NCBI GenBank assembly: GCA_015058845.1
Contig: SVBO01000003.1
Span: 62,001-126,000 of the forward strand
Direction of reading: 5' to 3'
From: Erysipelotrichaceae bacterium
GTDB taxonomy: Bacteria; Bacillota_I; Bacilli_A; Erysipelotrichales; Erysipelotrichaceae
DNA: 64,000 nt
The notes beneath the pieces were generated by a model. That model did not search any database, had not been told where the DNA came from, and saw nothing but the letters and a program-made list of their open reading frames with translations. Below are positions 51,280 through 59,709 of this stretch, piece by piece (the first letter of the stretch is position 1; every line of letters starts with the position of its first letter). The position numbers were made by a program, and so were the translations under genes.

Positions 51280-51292
51280 TTCCTTCTTTTTC
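51265..51292 (+). terminator. Terminator of the superoxide reductase gene
   Basis: AGAAGGA / TCCTTCT overlapping the stop codon, followed by TTTTTCTTTTT. Confidence 0.82.
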
Positions 51293-51513
51293 TTTTTAAT
51301 TTAAATGGAACTGGATCAGTACTTTTTTTGATATCAAATTATGTTTCTTTATATATATGTCAATATGAACGATCAATATATCTAAGAGATCGCTGAATAT
51401 AAATAGTATGTTACTGGACTTAATGAGCGATAGTAATGTGTTGTTAAATGTGACACAAAAAAAGTGATTTGTTTCATAAGATTTTTCGTATGCGTTTTCA
51501 TTAATAATACCTC
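51293..51513. other. AT-rich intergenic stretch
   Basis: No gene, RNA or hairpin with a T-run was recognised here. The following 120 bases form the 61-bp tandem repeat that precedes the surface locus. Confidence 0.6.
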
Positions 51514-51635
51514 TTTTTTTTTTTTTTTCAGTTTTATTTTTATTTTTGAAATTTTTTTTTTAAATTTTTTATCATTTTTTTTTTTTTTTCAGTGATATAC
51601 TTATTTTTGAAAGAGTTTATGTAAATTTTTGATCA
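51514..51635 (+). repeat. Two tandem copies of a 61-bp T-tract repeat
   Basis: Copy 1 spans 51514-51574 and copy 2 spans 51575-51635. Each has fifteen T, then CAG, ten variable bases, ATTTTTGAAA, ten variable bases, then AAATTTTT and, after one base, ATCA. The corresponding elements are all exactly 61 bases apart. Copy 2 ends inside the likely -35 of the surface locus (TTGATC at 51629-51634; TTAATA at 51652-51657, 17-base spacer). Confidence 0.75.
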
Positions 51636-51657
51636 ATGTTTCATTTGCAAATTAATA
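51629..51657 (+). promoter_or_regulatory. Tentative promoter of the surface locus
   Basis: TTGATC and TTAATA with a 17-base spacer, directly after the T-tract repeat, which could act as an UP-like element. Confidence 0.45.
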
Positions 51658-51716
51658 CTGCTAATAGCAATGATCTATGTGTATATTGATTTTATTTGAA
51701 GGGGGAAATGGGGTTT

Positions 51717-54700
51717 ATGAGAAGATTATTATCTTTATTATTTGCTATTTGTATCATGGCCACTAGTATTGTGTTTTTCCCAACTGTTGTTTTAGCTGAT
51801 ACGCTAGAATTAGAAGATCATACAAATATGTATGGTGTACATATACATAATAATTCAAAAATTACTAGAAATGTGGGAGCTGATTCCTCTATTTCTTATA
51901 CCCTTGAGATTGAACTATCTTCAGACTATGCTTTGCAAAGAGGTAATGATAATGTAACAAGTACTGAAGATGATTACTATGTAGTTGATAAGAATGGTAG
52001 ATATCTTATTGAACTATGGGGTGGTGCTGGTGCTAGTACTGGTACAGAAGAAGATATGACTAGCGGTGGTGCTAGTGGATATGTATATGGTATCGTTACC
52101 TTAAAAGAAGGGGATATCCTTCTTTATACTCTTGGTGGTAAAGGTACTCAAACAAATACAGTAGGTCAAGGTGGCGGTGCTAATGGTGGTGGTGGCTACG
52201 GTGACCGTGGTAGTACTACTGTAGGTGGTGGCGGTGGTTACTCTGCTGTATTTATGTATGATGATCAAACCGAGATAGATAAGTTCTATGAGAATTATAT
52301 CGATAATGATGGTCATCTAGTCAGAAATGTAACTGAGGTAGACCGTCTATCAAAATATATCATGATCGCTGGTGGTGGCGGTGGTGCTGGTTCTTATGGA
52401 ACAGATACTCGTGGTACTGCATATGGTGGTCATGGTGGGAATATGAGTTCTACTTCGGTACATCTAGATACTTCATCTGGATATGCTGTTTCTGGTACTG
52501 TGTATGCTGGACAAGGTGGTGGGTCTACAGATGGTACTGGTGAATATGCTGGTAATGGTGGAAGTTATATTCCAGGTGATCCAGTAAAAACAGCTTGGGG
52601 TCTTGGTAAAGGTGTTCAACCAAATGACTGGGCTGGAAGTTATAATGATAATCTTGTTGGTGGAGCTGGTGGAGCTGGTAACTATCGTGGCGGAGGCGGT
52701 GGAGCTGGTTACGCTGGTGGTTCTGGTGGTCTGATGTCTAATATCGTACTTGCACAAGGTATAGGTGGCGGTGGTGGTGGATCATCATTTGTTGCAGATA
52801 TTTTTAACGGTAGTTTTGAAAAGCAAAATCCAAATGATTATCTAATTGGTTCTAAGAATACAGATAATGGTGGAAAGTTCCATATTGTATATCTAGATGA
52901 GTCAGATGATACTTATCTAGAACAAGTGGATATTGAATTTGCTCGTACACCCTATTTCAATATTACTGAGTTTGAAGCAATCAATACAATTACTAATGAA
53001 AATGGAAGTGTTAGAGAATCGAAGATATATGATTTTATTAATAATACAACAGATGATAGAAGATCGCTGATCAATATCGACTATACTGGATATAAGATGG
53101 AAGGTAATGTTCATGTTGATTTCATAAAAGATCAAAATGGAAATGTATCAAATACAAATGATTTTAATACAACTACTCTTAAGTTCTTGATCCCAAATGT
53201 TAATCTTAAACCTGAGGCACCAGATGGATCAGATCAATCCAAGGGTGTATTAACACTAAAATTAACATTTACTCCTAAAGAAGAGTTCGCTGGTGGTAAT
53301 AATGTTCCGCTATTTGCTGATGATCTAATTGAAGTTATTCCAACTGATACGAATTATACTAAAGGCGATGTTACATTTAAAAATCAAAATGGATATGTCA
53401 ACGTTCCTATGCATATCGATCCATCTCCTGTAAATCACACTCCACAAGGTCTAGATCCAGAACTTGTTGTTCATAAGGTGTCTAGTTTATATATTGATAA
53501 ATATGCAGATGTTCGAAATGATCTTTCTTCTGATTGGCGTTATTTCTTTATGGAGAGCATTAGTGATCATTCTGTTCGAGATGAATGGAATAATTCTATT
53601 CTTGTTATGATCGATGGGGTTGAGAATACGATTTCTCCGGATGAAACGACTAGATATTATATTGATATTACTGCTACTGCAAAACAGCCTACAGGTAAGA
53701 AGTATGCCGTATTAGGTGACGAGTTAACTACGCAGACATTTACAGGTATTTCTGTTATTACCATTGCTGGTACAGGTATTGGTACATTGAATGATAATGT
53801 AATCGTCTATAAGAAAGGTCTATCTTATACGGATGGCAAATATACATTAAGTCTTGATGTTTCTTCAGATGCTAGTGGATCTGTTATTGATGCCTCTGGA
53901 AGACTTCCTAAATTTACTGGTATTGAGTATGGATCAGAAGAATTAGGACGTGAATCGACTATTATTATTCCAGTAGATGGTATTTATACTATCACTCTTA
54001 AGGGAGGCGATGGTGGTACTGGCGGACATGCAAGTTTGTTCGGGAATCAAGGTGGTGCAGGTGGTAAAGGAGGATATATCCAAGCTTCTTTCGCATTCAA
54101 ACAAGGTACTATTCTTAAAGGATATGCAGGAGCTAATGCAAATGCCTCTAGTACGGCTGGTGAAGGTGCTGATGGTGGTGAATACTCTTATATTGCTGTT
54201 TTGAAAGATCTAGCTTCTGGTGAGATAGATTATTATCTAATGATCGCTGGCGGTGGAGGTGGTGGTGGAGGATCGAGTATTCTTGTTAAAGGTAGTAATG
54301 GTCATTCAGCTAATGATCAAAACTTCTATACTCCTACTACACCGTTAACCGATGCTTCTTCTTACATGGGCGGTAAAGGTAGTGCAGAAGATAACTGGCT
54401 TTGGGGTTCGGGAAATTCTGGAAGTGCTTATGGTAACTATGTATATCGTGGAATGATTAATGGTACAGAAGGAAGTGGATTAATAGAAGGTGAAGATGCT
54501 GCTAAAGAACTAAGCACATCTTCTACAAATGCTGGTGGCAGTGCTTCAATGAAATGTGAGAATCTTGGCTTTGGTTCTGGTATTGGTAATGAGGCAGCTG
54601 TTGGAAAATATACAATAGAGACTGCCATCTCTAAGTATTTCACAGTACATACTGTAGAGGATATTCCTCAAGTAACTGTTGTAAGAAAGGATGATGGAAC

Positions 54701-57383
54701 TACACCTGCATCAGTTAATGTTTCACTACAACGTATTAAAGAAGATGGTACAACAGTATTACCAGAGGATATTGCTGAGGATTATCTTTTTACTAGAGTT
54801 ATTGTTGATATAGATCTTGTTCCTACTACAAAGTCGTATACTACTGATAGTGTTACAAAGGATATAGCTTTTGTTGATTATACATTGAATATAGTGCTTG
54901 TTCCAAGAGAAGGATTCCTTGGTGGTAATGACGTTGAATTGATCGCTGCAAAGAAAGATGTATCTGGTTTATTAACTGGTATGAAACTTTCTCAAAGTAC
55001 ATATTCAGGTAATGATGAAATAACTACAGAAGAACAATTTATTAATATCGATGAGGATAGAACATTGGACTATGCTAATGTAACTATTCCGGGAAGTCTA
55101 ATAGATAGTATTACTCTTGAAACTCAGAATAAAACATATATTTATGGTGGTACTCCAGTTATTAAGAAAGATCTTGTAAAGAGTGTAAAACTACTAGATC
55201 TTGAAAAAGAATATACTTGGGAAGATGATTATATCAAGTTGATTGATCCACGCAATGATACAGAAGAGCTTAGACCTGAGAAAACTACTGTATATCAAAT
55301 TGAGGCAGGATATGGTCCTCTTTACGATGAACCTTATGCGACTGTTCATACTGCTGCTGTTAATATAGTCAAAACTGAACAAGCAACAGTATATACAAAT
55401 GCTAAAGTTACTTATGCAGTTACTGGTGTAACTCCAGATAACATTGAAAAAGATTCAGAAGGTAATTATACACAATTGATCACTTTTGGAGAAGGTGGTC
55501 ATGCGAATAGTGATTATTCAACATCTTTTACACTCATTGCGATGGGAAATGATGTTCATTACCACATGCCTAATGAGATTACAGTAGAAGTTGCTGGAGA
55601 AAAGCTTGTAGCAGGTACAGATTATGTATACACGAGAAAAGGTGATACAAACGCTGATCTTCTGATCTATAAAGGAAAAATTAATGGTGATGTCTTGATT
55701 ACTGTTGAAGCATGTCATGAATCGTATATGGTATCATACTTGTATCAAAAAGAACCTGAAAGTTCTGAGTATGAAGTAGTTGAGATTAAAGATAGACACT
55801 ATGGTGAACCAATTGAAATGGAAACAGATTTTGAAAGTGTTGGTAAAGATCTTCCAGCAAAATATGATCATTACGATCTTAAATGGACTTGGGATGGTGG
55901 CAATTCGGATCCTGTAACTGTAATGCCTAAGAGAAATGTTGTAGCAGTTGGTAGATATGTACCAAAGGAATATGATATTACTATTACTTATCAGTATGCA
56001 GATGGTACATTGATACGTACCGATACCCATAGTATTGCTCATAATACTGAGTTTACTATTAAGAGTGATGAGATCGCTGGCTATATAGCTGATAAACTTG
56101 TAATAAGTGATATAGTGGATGGTTCGAAAGAGCAAAAATATGTTGTTACGTATTCTTCGGCAGAAGGTAAATTAACTATTAACTATGTATATGAAGATGG
56201 TAAGGAAGCTGCTGAACCATATAGTCAACAATTAGAATATGGAGCTTCTTATGAAGTGATTTCTCCACCTATTAATGGATATACACCAGATCTTTCTATT
56301 GTTTCTGGTACGATGGACGATGATGGAGAAGTTCATACTGTTACATATAGTCCAAATACATATACAGTAACATTTGATCCTAATGGAGGAAGTATTTCTA
56401 ACATTGAAAGTACTAAATCTGTAGAATATGATTCTATATATGGACAATTACCAACACCTGTCAAACTAGGATATACGTTTGAGGGTTGGAAATTAAATGA
56501 TCAACTGATTGATTCTAATACAGTTGTTAAGATTACTGAAGATACTACTTTAACAGCTAGTTGGAAAGGATTATCATTCACTGTTGCTATCAAGTATGTT
56601 TCTGAAGAAGGTGAAGAGTTACGACCTAGTACTATTAATAGTCATGAGATAGGAACTGACTATTCATATACTTCACCACAAATTGAAGGATATAATTGCG
56701 AAACACCAATCGTATCTGGTAAGATGCCAGCGCAAAATGTAGTGGTTATAGTCTTATATACTAAAGTTAAATATACAGTTACTATCTATTTCACATGTTT
56801 AGATTCTAATGTTGAATTACCTGAGACGATAATTGAAGAGTATAAACATGGTGAATCATATAGTATTACTGTACCAACGATTTCTGGATATACATCTACA
56901 TTGAATGTCGTCAGTGGTGTGATCAATGCAGATAATGTTGAGGTAACAGTGTACTATTATGAATCTGTTGATGATATTACTATTACATGGGGAACTATGA
57001 ACTTCGAATATAACAAAGGAATATGGGATCCACAAACTCATACGTACTCTAATGGTAGTTTCTCTCCTATAGGGACAACTAATTATGTTACTTTTACAAA
57101 TAGTTCAAGTTCAACTGATTTTGAAGTTGATTTGCTTTATTATGCTTCTAGTCAATATCCGACTATAAGAGGAATATATTCTAATACTGAAGGTACAACA
57201 ATCACTTCTGTAACTCTTCCAAAAGCTAATGGAGATCCAGTGAGTGTTACGGTCTTCTTCAATATTAGAGAAGAGATTGAAGGGGATTCAACTAATGTAC
57301 CTCTTGGATCACAAGTACTTCCAGATAACTTTATCTCGGGTAATTGTACAGTTAGCATTAAAGAGAAAGGAGCTGGGGCATGA
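51717..57383 (+). CDS. Giant secreted glycine-rich, MucBP-like surface protein
   Basis: From ATG 51717 (AAGGGGG upstream; ATG 51708 is also in frame) the protein has about 1,888 residues. A signal peptide (RRLLSLLFAICIMATSIVFF region) ends near residue 28. A glycine-rich module spans about 95-365 (LIELWGGAGAS; IMIAGGGGGAG) and is followed by a domain with FAGGNNVPLF. The pair repeats at about 755-970 (ITLKGGDGG; MIAGGGGGGGGSS) with FLGGNDVELI near 1065. Residues about 1418-1750 hold MucBP-like repeats (ITYQYADGTLI; INYVYEDGKEA) and one Listeria-Bacteroides repeat (VTFDPNGGSI, then GYTFEGWKL). A final domain from about 1751 (ITWGTMNFEYN, WDPQTHTYSNG) resembles the small protein at 58288. No LPxTG or membrane anchor. 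Probable adhesin or fibre component. Confidence 0.85.
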   Translation: MRRLLSLLFAICIMATSIVFFPTVVLADTLELEDHTNMYGVHIHNNSKITRNVGADSSISYTLEIELSSDYALQRGNDNVTSTEDDYYVVDKNGRYLIELWGGAGASTGTEEDMTSGGASGYVYGIVTLKEGDILLYTLGGKGTQTNTVGQGGGANGGGGYGDRGSTTVGGGGGYSAVFMYDDQTEIDKFYENYIDNDGHLVRNVTEVDRLSKYIMIAGGGGGAGSYGTDTRGTAYGGHGGNMSSTSVHLDTSSGYAVSGTVYAGQGGGSTDGTGEYAGNGGSYIPGDPVKTAWGLGKGVQPNDWAGSYNDNLVGGAGGAGNYRGGGGGAGYAGGSGGLMSNIVLAQGIGGGGGGSSFVADIFNGSFEKQNPNDYLIGSKNTDNGGKFHIVYLDESDDTYLEQVDIEFARTPYFNITEFEAINTITNENGSVRESKIYDFINNTTDDRRSLINIDYTGYKMEGNVHVDFIKDQNGNVSNTNDFNTTTLKFLIPNVNLKPEAPDGSDQSKGVLTLKLTFTPKEEFAGGNNVPLFADDLIEVIPTDTNYTKGDVTFKNQNGYVNVPMHIDPSPVNHTPQGLDPELVVHKVSSLYIDKYADVRNDLSSDWRYFFMESISDHSVRDEWNNSILVMIDGVENTISPDETTRYYIDITATAKQPTGKKYAVLGDELTTQTFTGISVITIAGTGIGTLNDNVIVYKKGLSYTDGKYTLSLDVSSDASGSVIDASGRLPKFTGIEYGSEELGRESTIIIPVDGIYTITLKGGDGGTGGHASLFGNQGGAGGKGGYIQASFAFKQGTILKGYAGANANASSTAGEGADGGEYSYIAVLKDLASGEIDYYLMIAGGGGGGGGSSILVKGSNGHSANDQNFYTPTTPLTDASSYMGGKGSAEDNWLWGSGNSGSAYGNYVYRGMINGTEGSGLIEGEDAAKELSTSSTNAGGSASMKCENLGFGSGIGNEAAVGKYTIETAISKYFTVHTVEDIPQVTVVRKDDGTTPASVNVSLQRIKEDGTTVLPEDIAEDYLFTRVIVDIDLVPTTKSYTTDSVTKDIAFVDYTLNIVLVPREGFLGGNDVELIAAKKDVSGLLTGMKLSQSTYSGNDEITTEEQFINIDEDRTLDYANVTIPGSLIDSITLETQNKTYIYGGTPVIKKDLVKSVKLLDLEKEYTWEDDYIKLIDPRNDTEELRPEKTTVYQIEAGYGPLYDEPYATVHTAAVNIVKTEQATVYTNAKVTYAVTGVTPDNIEKDSEGNYTQLITFGEGGHANSDYSTSFTLIAMGNDVHYHMPNEITVEVAGEKLVAGTDYVYTRKGDTNADLLIYKGKINGDVLITVEACHESYMVSYLYQKEPESSEYEVVEIKDRHYGEPIEMETDFESVGKDLPAKYDHYDLKWTWDGGNSDPVTVMPKRNVVAVGRYVPKEYDITITYQYADGTLIRTDTHSIAHNTEFTIKSDEIAGYIADKLVISDIVDGSKEQKYVVTYSSAEGKLTINYVYEDGKEAAEPYSQQLEYGASYEVISPPINGYTPDLSIVSGTMDDDGEVHTVTYSPNTYTVTFDPNGGSISNIESTKSVEYDSIYGQLPTPVKLGYTFEGWKLNDQLIDSNTVVKITEDTTLTASWKGLSFTVAIKYVSEEGEELRPSTINSHEIGTDYSYTSPQIEGYNCETPIVSGKMPAQNVVVIVLYTKVKYTVTIYFTCLDSNVELPETIIEEYKHGESYSITVPTISGYTSTLNVVSGVINADNVEVTVYYYESVDDITITWGTMNFEYNKGIWDPQTHTYSNGSFSPIGTTNYVTFTNSSSSTDFEVDLLYYASSQYPTIRGIYSNTEGTTITSVTLPKANGDPVSVTVFFNIREEIEGDSTNVPLGSQVLPDNFISGNCTVSIKEKGAGA

Positions 57384-58213
57384 TACAATTAAACTATGTT
57401 TTAAAGAATGACTACGACAAGGTTATTAAACTAGGAAATGAAAGTGTATTTTGTTATTCTGATAAGAAGATAAAAGAATTATATCCTAGTGGTGGTTATG
57501 AACTTGTCGCAGAAACCAATGGAAAGTTAGGTTCTGCTGAAAAGGTAGGGATCCTTACTGTTAGTACTATGAACATTTCGATCTATAGTCAAGGTACTTA
57601 CAAAGGACTAAACAAAGTGATCGGGTATGTTGCAGTAGGTGAAGATCAGTATGTTGCTTTCTATAAGAGTAATGCTGCATTCATTGCAATAGTACTAGGA
57701 TTACTTACTTTGATCCTAGGAGCAGCGATTCTTATCGGATGGTTATTCGCTAATCCTAAGCCTCCTGTTGTAATAGAACCAGATAATCCACAACCTAGTG
57801 TAGATCCAGGAATCGTAGAGATCGATCCGATCTCTCCACTTCCAGATAAACCAGAGGTAACACCATCTAGTTCTGGAGGAGGATCAGTATCTATGGTATT
57901 TACAAAGGGAGTAACTGTTTCATTATCTAGCGATACATCTGAGATCTATTATCAGAATCCCGATACATCAGATCATAACGCTGTTCTAGAGCTATATATT
58001 GTATCGGATGGTGTAGAATACTTCATTGGTAAAACAGGTGTTATTCCGCCTGGAAACGCCTTATACGAGATGTCTATTGCTGAAAGAGATGCTAAGATCT
58101 CTACAGGAGTATACATGGGATTATTTAGAGTATCTTTCTATAATCCTGTTACAGGTGAGAGAGCTCCTCTACAATCAGATATCACAGAGGTAACGGTAAC
58201 TGTTACCGAATAA
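57380..58213 (+). CDS. Membrane-anchored partner of the surface protein
   Basis: The 277-residue protein starts within the ATGA overlap with the giant gene, implying coupling. Residues 1-90 are soluble (cytoplasmic side, YDKVIKLGNESVFCYSDKK), followed by one membrane helix near 96-121 (FIAIVLGLLTLILGAAILIGWLF). A Pro-rich wall-spanning linker (VVIEPDNPQPSVDPG) comes next. The extracellular C-terminal domain from about 175 contains EIYYQNPDTSDHNAVLELYI and KTGVIPPGNALY, closely like the domain in the protein at 58894. I infer that it holds a secreted partner at the membrane surface. No known family was recognised. Confidence 0.8.
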   Translation: MIQLNYVLKNDYDKVIKLGNESVFCYSDKKIKELYPSGGYELVAETNGKLGSAEKVGILTVSTMNISIYSQGTYKGLNKVIGYVAVGEDQYVAFYKSNAAFIAIVLGLLTLILGAAILIGWLFANPKPPVVIEPDNPQPSVDPGIVEIDPISPLPDKPEVTPSSSGGGSVSMVFTKGVTVSLSSDTSEIYYQNPDTSDHNAVLELYIVSDGVEYFIGKTGVIPPGNALYEMSIAERDAKISTGVYMGLFRVSFYNPVTGERAPLQSDITEVTVTVTE

Positions 58214-58287
58214 AAAGGATGCTATATATTTATATATATTGCATAAGTAATTAAGAATTCATATTATTTAGAAAGAAGGGTAGATTT

Positions 58288-58830
58288 ATGAAAAAACTTA
58301 TTACGCTTGCTATTAGTGCTTTGATGGTATTATCTCTTGGGACAACAGTGTTTGCTACAAGTACAAGTATAACAGATAGTGCAAATTTTAATAGCATAGA
58401 TCCTATTGATGTGTTGGTTAATGTAAATGTTGATGTTACAGAAACTAAATATAAAATTGATGTTGTTTGGTCAAATTTAGTATTCACTTATACATTTGAT
58501 GATTATGTTTGGAATCCTGGTAACCACACATATTCTACTGATGAAACAGGCAGATGGAGTCATAATGAAGGTACAGTAACTGTTACCAACCACTCTAATA
58601 AAACTGTTACTGTTGATGCTTCATGTCCTGATAATATTGCAGATGGTGTGGATGTAACTTTTAATATGACTAATGGTGATGAAGAATTAGAAACTGCTGA
58701 TGCAAATGAACGTTTAGGGGATGAAGAGAAAGCTGACAAAGTAGTTTATACAGTTTCTGTTAATGGGCAACCTAATTCTCGTACACAGCAAACATTAACT
58801 GTTGCTGAAGTAACATTATCTATCCAATAA
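58288..58830 (+). CDS. Small secreted protein with W/HTYS domain
   Basis: The 180-residue precursor has a signal peptide cut after VFA (MKKLITLAISALMVLSLGTT region). The mature chain has VVWSNLVFTYTFDD, VWNPGNHTYSTDE and WSHNEGTVTVTNHSNKTVTV. These align with the end of the giant protein (ITWGTMNFEYN, IWDPQTHTYSNG, YVTFTNSSSSTDF). It ends in a beta-strand (VAEVTLSIQ), without anchor or Cys. It has a strong ribosome site (GAAGGG) and lies 74 bases after the anchor gene, so it may be made in excess, as a subunit or wall-bound protein would be. Confidence 0.82.
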   Translation: MKKLITLAISALMVLSLGTTVFATSTSITDSANFNSIDPIDVLVNVNVDVTETKYKIDVVWSNLVFTYTFDDYVWNPGNHTYSTDETGRWSHNEGTVTVTNHSNKTVTVDASCPDNIADGVDVTFNMTNGDEELETADANERLGDEEKADKVVYTVSVNGQPNSRTQQTLTVAEVTLSIQ

Positions 58831-58845
58831 CCCACTACAACCATA

Positions 58846-58875
58846 AAACACACGGCATCCCCGTGTGTTTCTTTA
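58846..58875 (+). terminator. Terminator inside the surface locus
   Basis: AAACACACGG / CCGTGTGTTT with a five-base loop, followed by CTTT; probably partial, giving lower expression of the last gene. Confidence 0.78.
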
Positions 58876-58893
58876 AAGTATTAGGAGAATACA

Positions 58894-59391
58894 ATGGATA
58901 AAGTACAAAAAAGCATCATAGGAATACTAACTATGATCTTACTAGCATTGCTAGTGTATCTAACTACTATGATCACTAACAGACAATCAGATATTATTGT
59001 AGGGAACTTCCAAGCACCGCCATTCGAAGTACATGCTGAAATAGGTGTTCCCAATGAGGTAGATCCCTTACTTAATTACAGTGATATTATGATAGAAGGA
59101 AACTATGGTTTCTCTATCGCAGGTACACCATTACTAGAAAAGAATGAATTAAGTGTATACTTCACAAATCCTAAAGAGAATACAGTATGGTTACTATTAC
59201 GCGTTTATAATGCTCTAGGAGAAGAGATAGGTACTACTGGTATAGTTAGACCTGGTGAGTATGTTAAGACTGTTAGGTTAGATCCTAACGTGGATGATGA
59301 GTCTATTCGAGTAAAAGTATTGTCATATGAACCGGATACATATTATAGTTTAGGTACAGCGAGCGCTACATTACCAGTTATTACTAAGTAA
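58894..59391 (+). CDS. Second membrane-anchored partner protein
   Basis: The 165-residue protein has an N-terminal anchor (residues about 8-28, IIGILTMILLALLVYLTTMI) and an extracellular domain. That domain contains LSVYFTNPKENTVWLLLRVY and IGTTGIVRPGEYVKTVRL, matching the pattern of the protein at 57380 (YxxNP, later IGxTGxxxPG). It lacks the long linker and the cytoplasmic part. Probably the partner of the small secreted protein, by gene order. No known family. Confidence 0.8.
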   Translation: MDKVQKSIIGILTMILLALLVYLTTMITNRQSDIIVGNFQAPPFEVHAEIGVPNEVDPLLNYSDIMIEGNYGFSIAGTPLLEKNELSVYFTNPKENTVWLLLRVYNALGEEIGTTGIVRPGEYVKTVRLDPNVDDESIRVKVLSYEPDTYYSLGTASATLPVITK

Positions 59392-59394
59392 ACA

Positions 59395-59422
59395 ATGGTC
59401 AGTATAGAGATATACTGACCAT
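59395..59422. terminator. Terminator at the end of the surface locus
   Basis: Long perfect stem ATGGTCAGTATA / TATACTGACCAT with loop GAGA; the T-run is short. Confidence 0.75.
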
Positions 59423-59441
59423 AATAGTTATACAAAAGAAA

Positions 59442-59459
59442 AAGCACTCTTCAGTGCTT
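59442..59459 (-). terminator. Terminator of tRNA-Gln (minus strand)
   Basis: AAGCACT-CTTC-AGTGCTT; read on the minus strand it is followed by TTTTCTTTT. Confidence 0.8.
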
Positions 59460-59470
59460 ACTATCTACAA

Positions 59471-59545
59471 TGGCTGGGATAACAGGATTCGAACCTGTGC
59501 ATGTCTGATTCAGAGTCAGAAGCCTTACCGCTTGGCTATATCCCA
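59471..59545 (-). tRNA. tRNA-Gln (anticodon CTG)
   Basis: On the minus strand the acceptor is TGGGATA / TATCCCA, the anticodon loop CTCTGAA on stem TCTGA / TCAGA, and CCA is encoded. It resembles the TTG isoacceptor at 14385-14460. Confidence 0.94.
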
Positions 59546-59563
59546 ATAAATGTTTGCCTAAAT

Positions 59564-59592
59564 ATTATAGTACTACCATATCCTAAAGTCAA
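59564..59592 (-). promoter_or_regulatory. Promoter of tRNA-Gln(CTG)
   Basis: Minus strand TTGACT and TATAAT with a 17-base spacer, 19 bases before the tRNA. Confidence 0.8.
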
Positions 59593-59709
59593 TTAAAATG
59601 GAAAGAATGAGACATAAAAAGAAGGAAATACTACTTAAGATGTTGAATAAATAGGATTTGTATTATAAAATATATAAGTGAGTTAAATAATAGAAGAGGG
59701 GTTTTAATT

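Noticed and set aside
52101-52757. Minus-strand open frames rich in Thr and Ser opposite the giant protein
   Set aside because: They are the complement of glycine codons (GGT) and have no ribosome sites.
51696-57383. LPxTG sorting signal in the giant protein
   Set aside because: The C-terminus ends in a folded-looking domain and KEKGAGA, with no LPxTG, hydrophobic tail or basic end.
59602-59655. Short ORF (18 codons, rich in Lys) before gltX
   Set aside because: There is no Shine-Dalgarno site, and it is too short to support by sequence alone.
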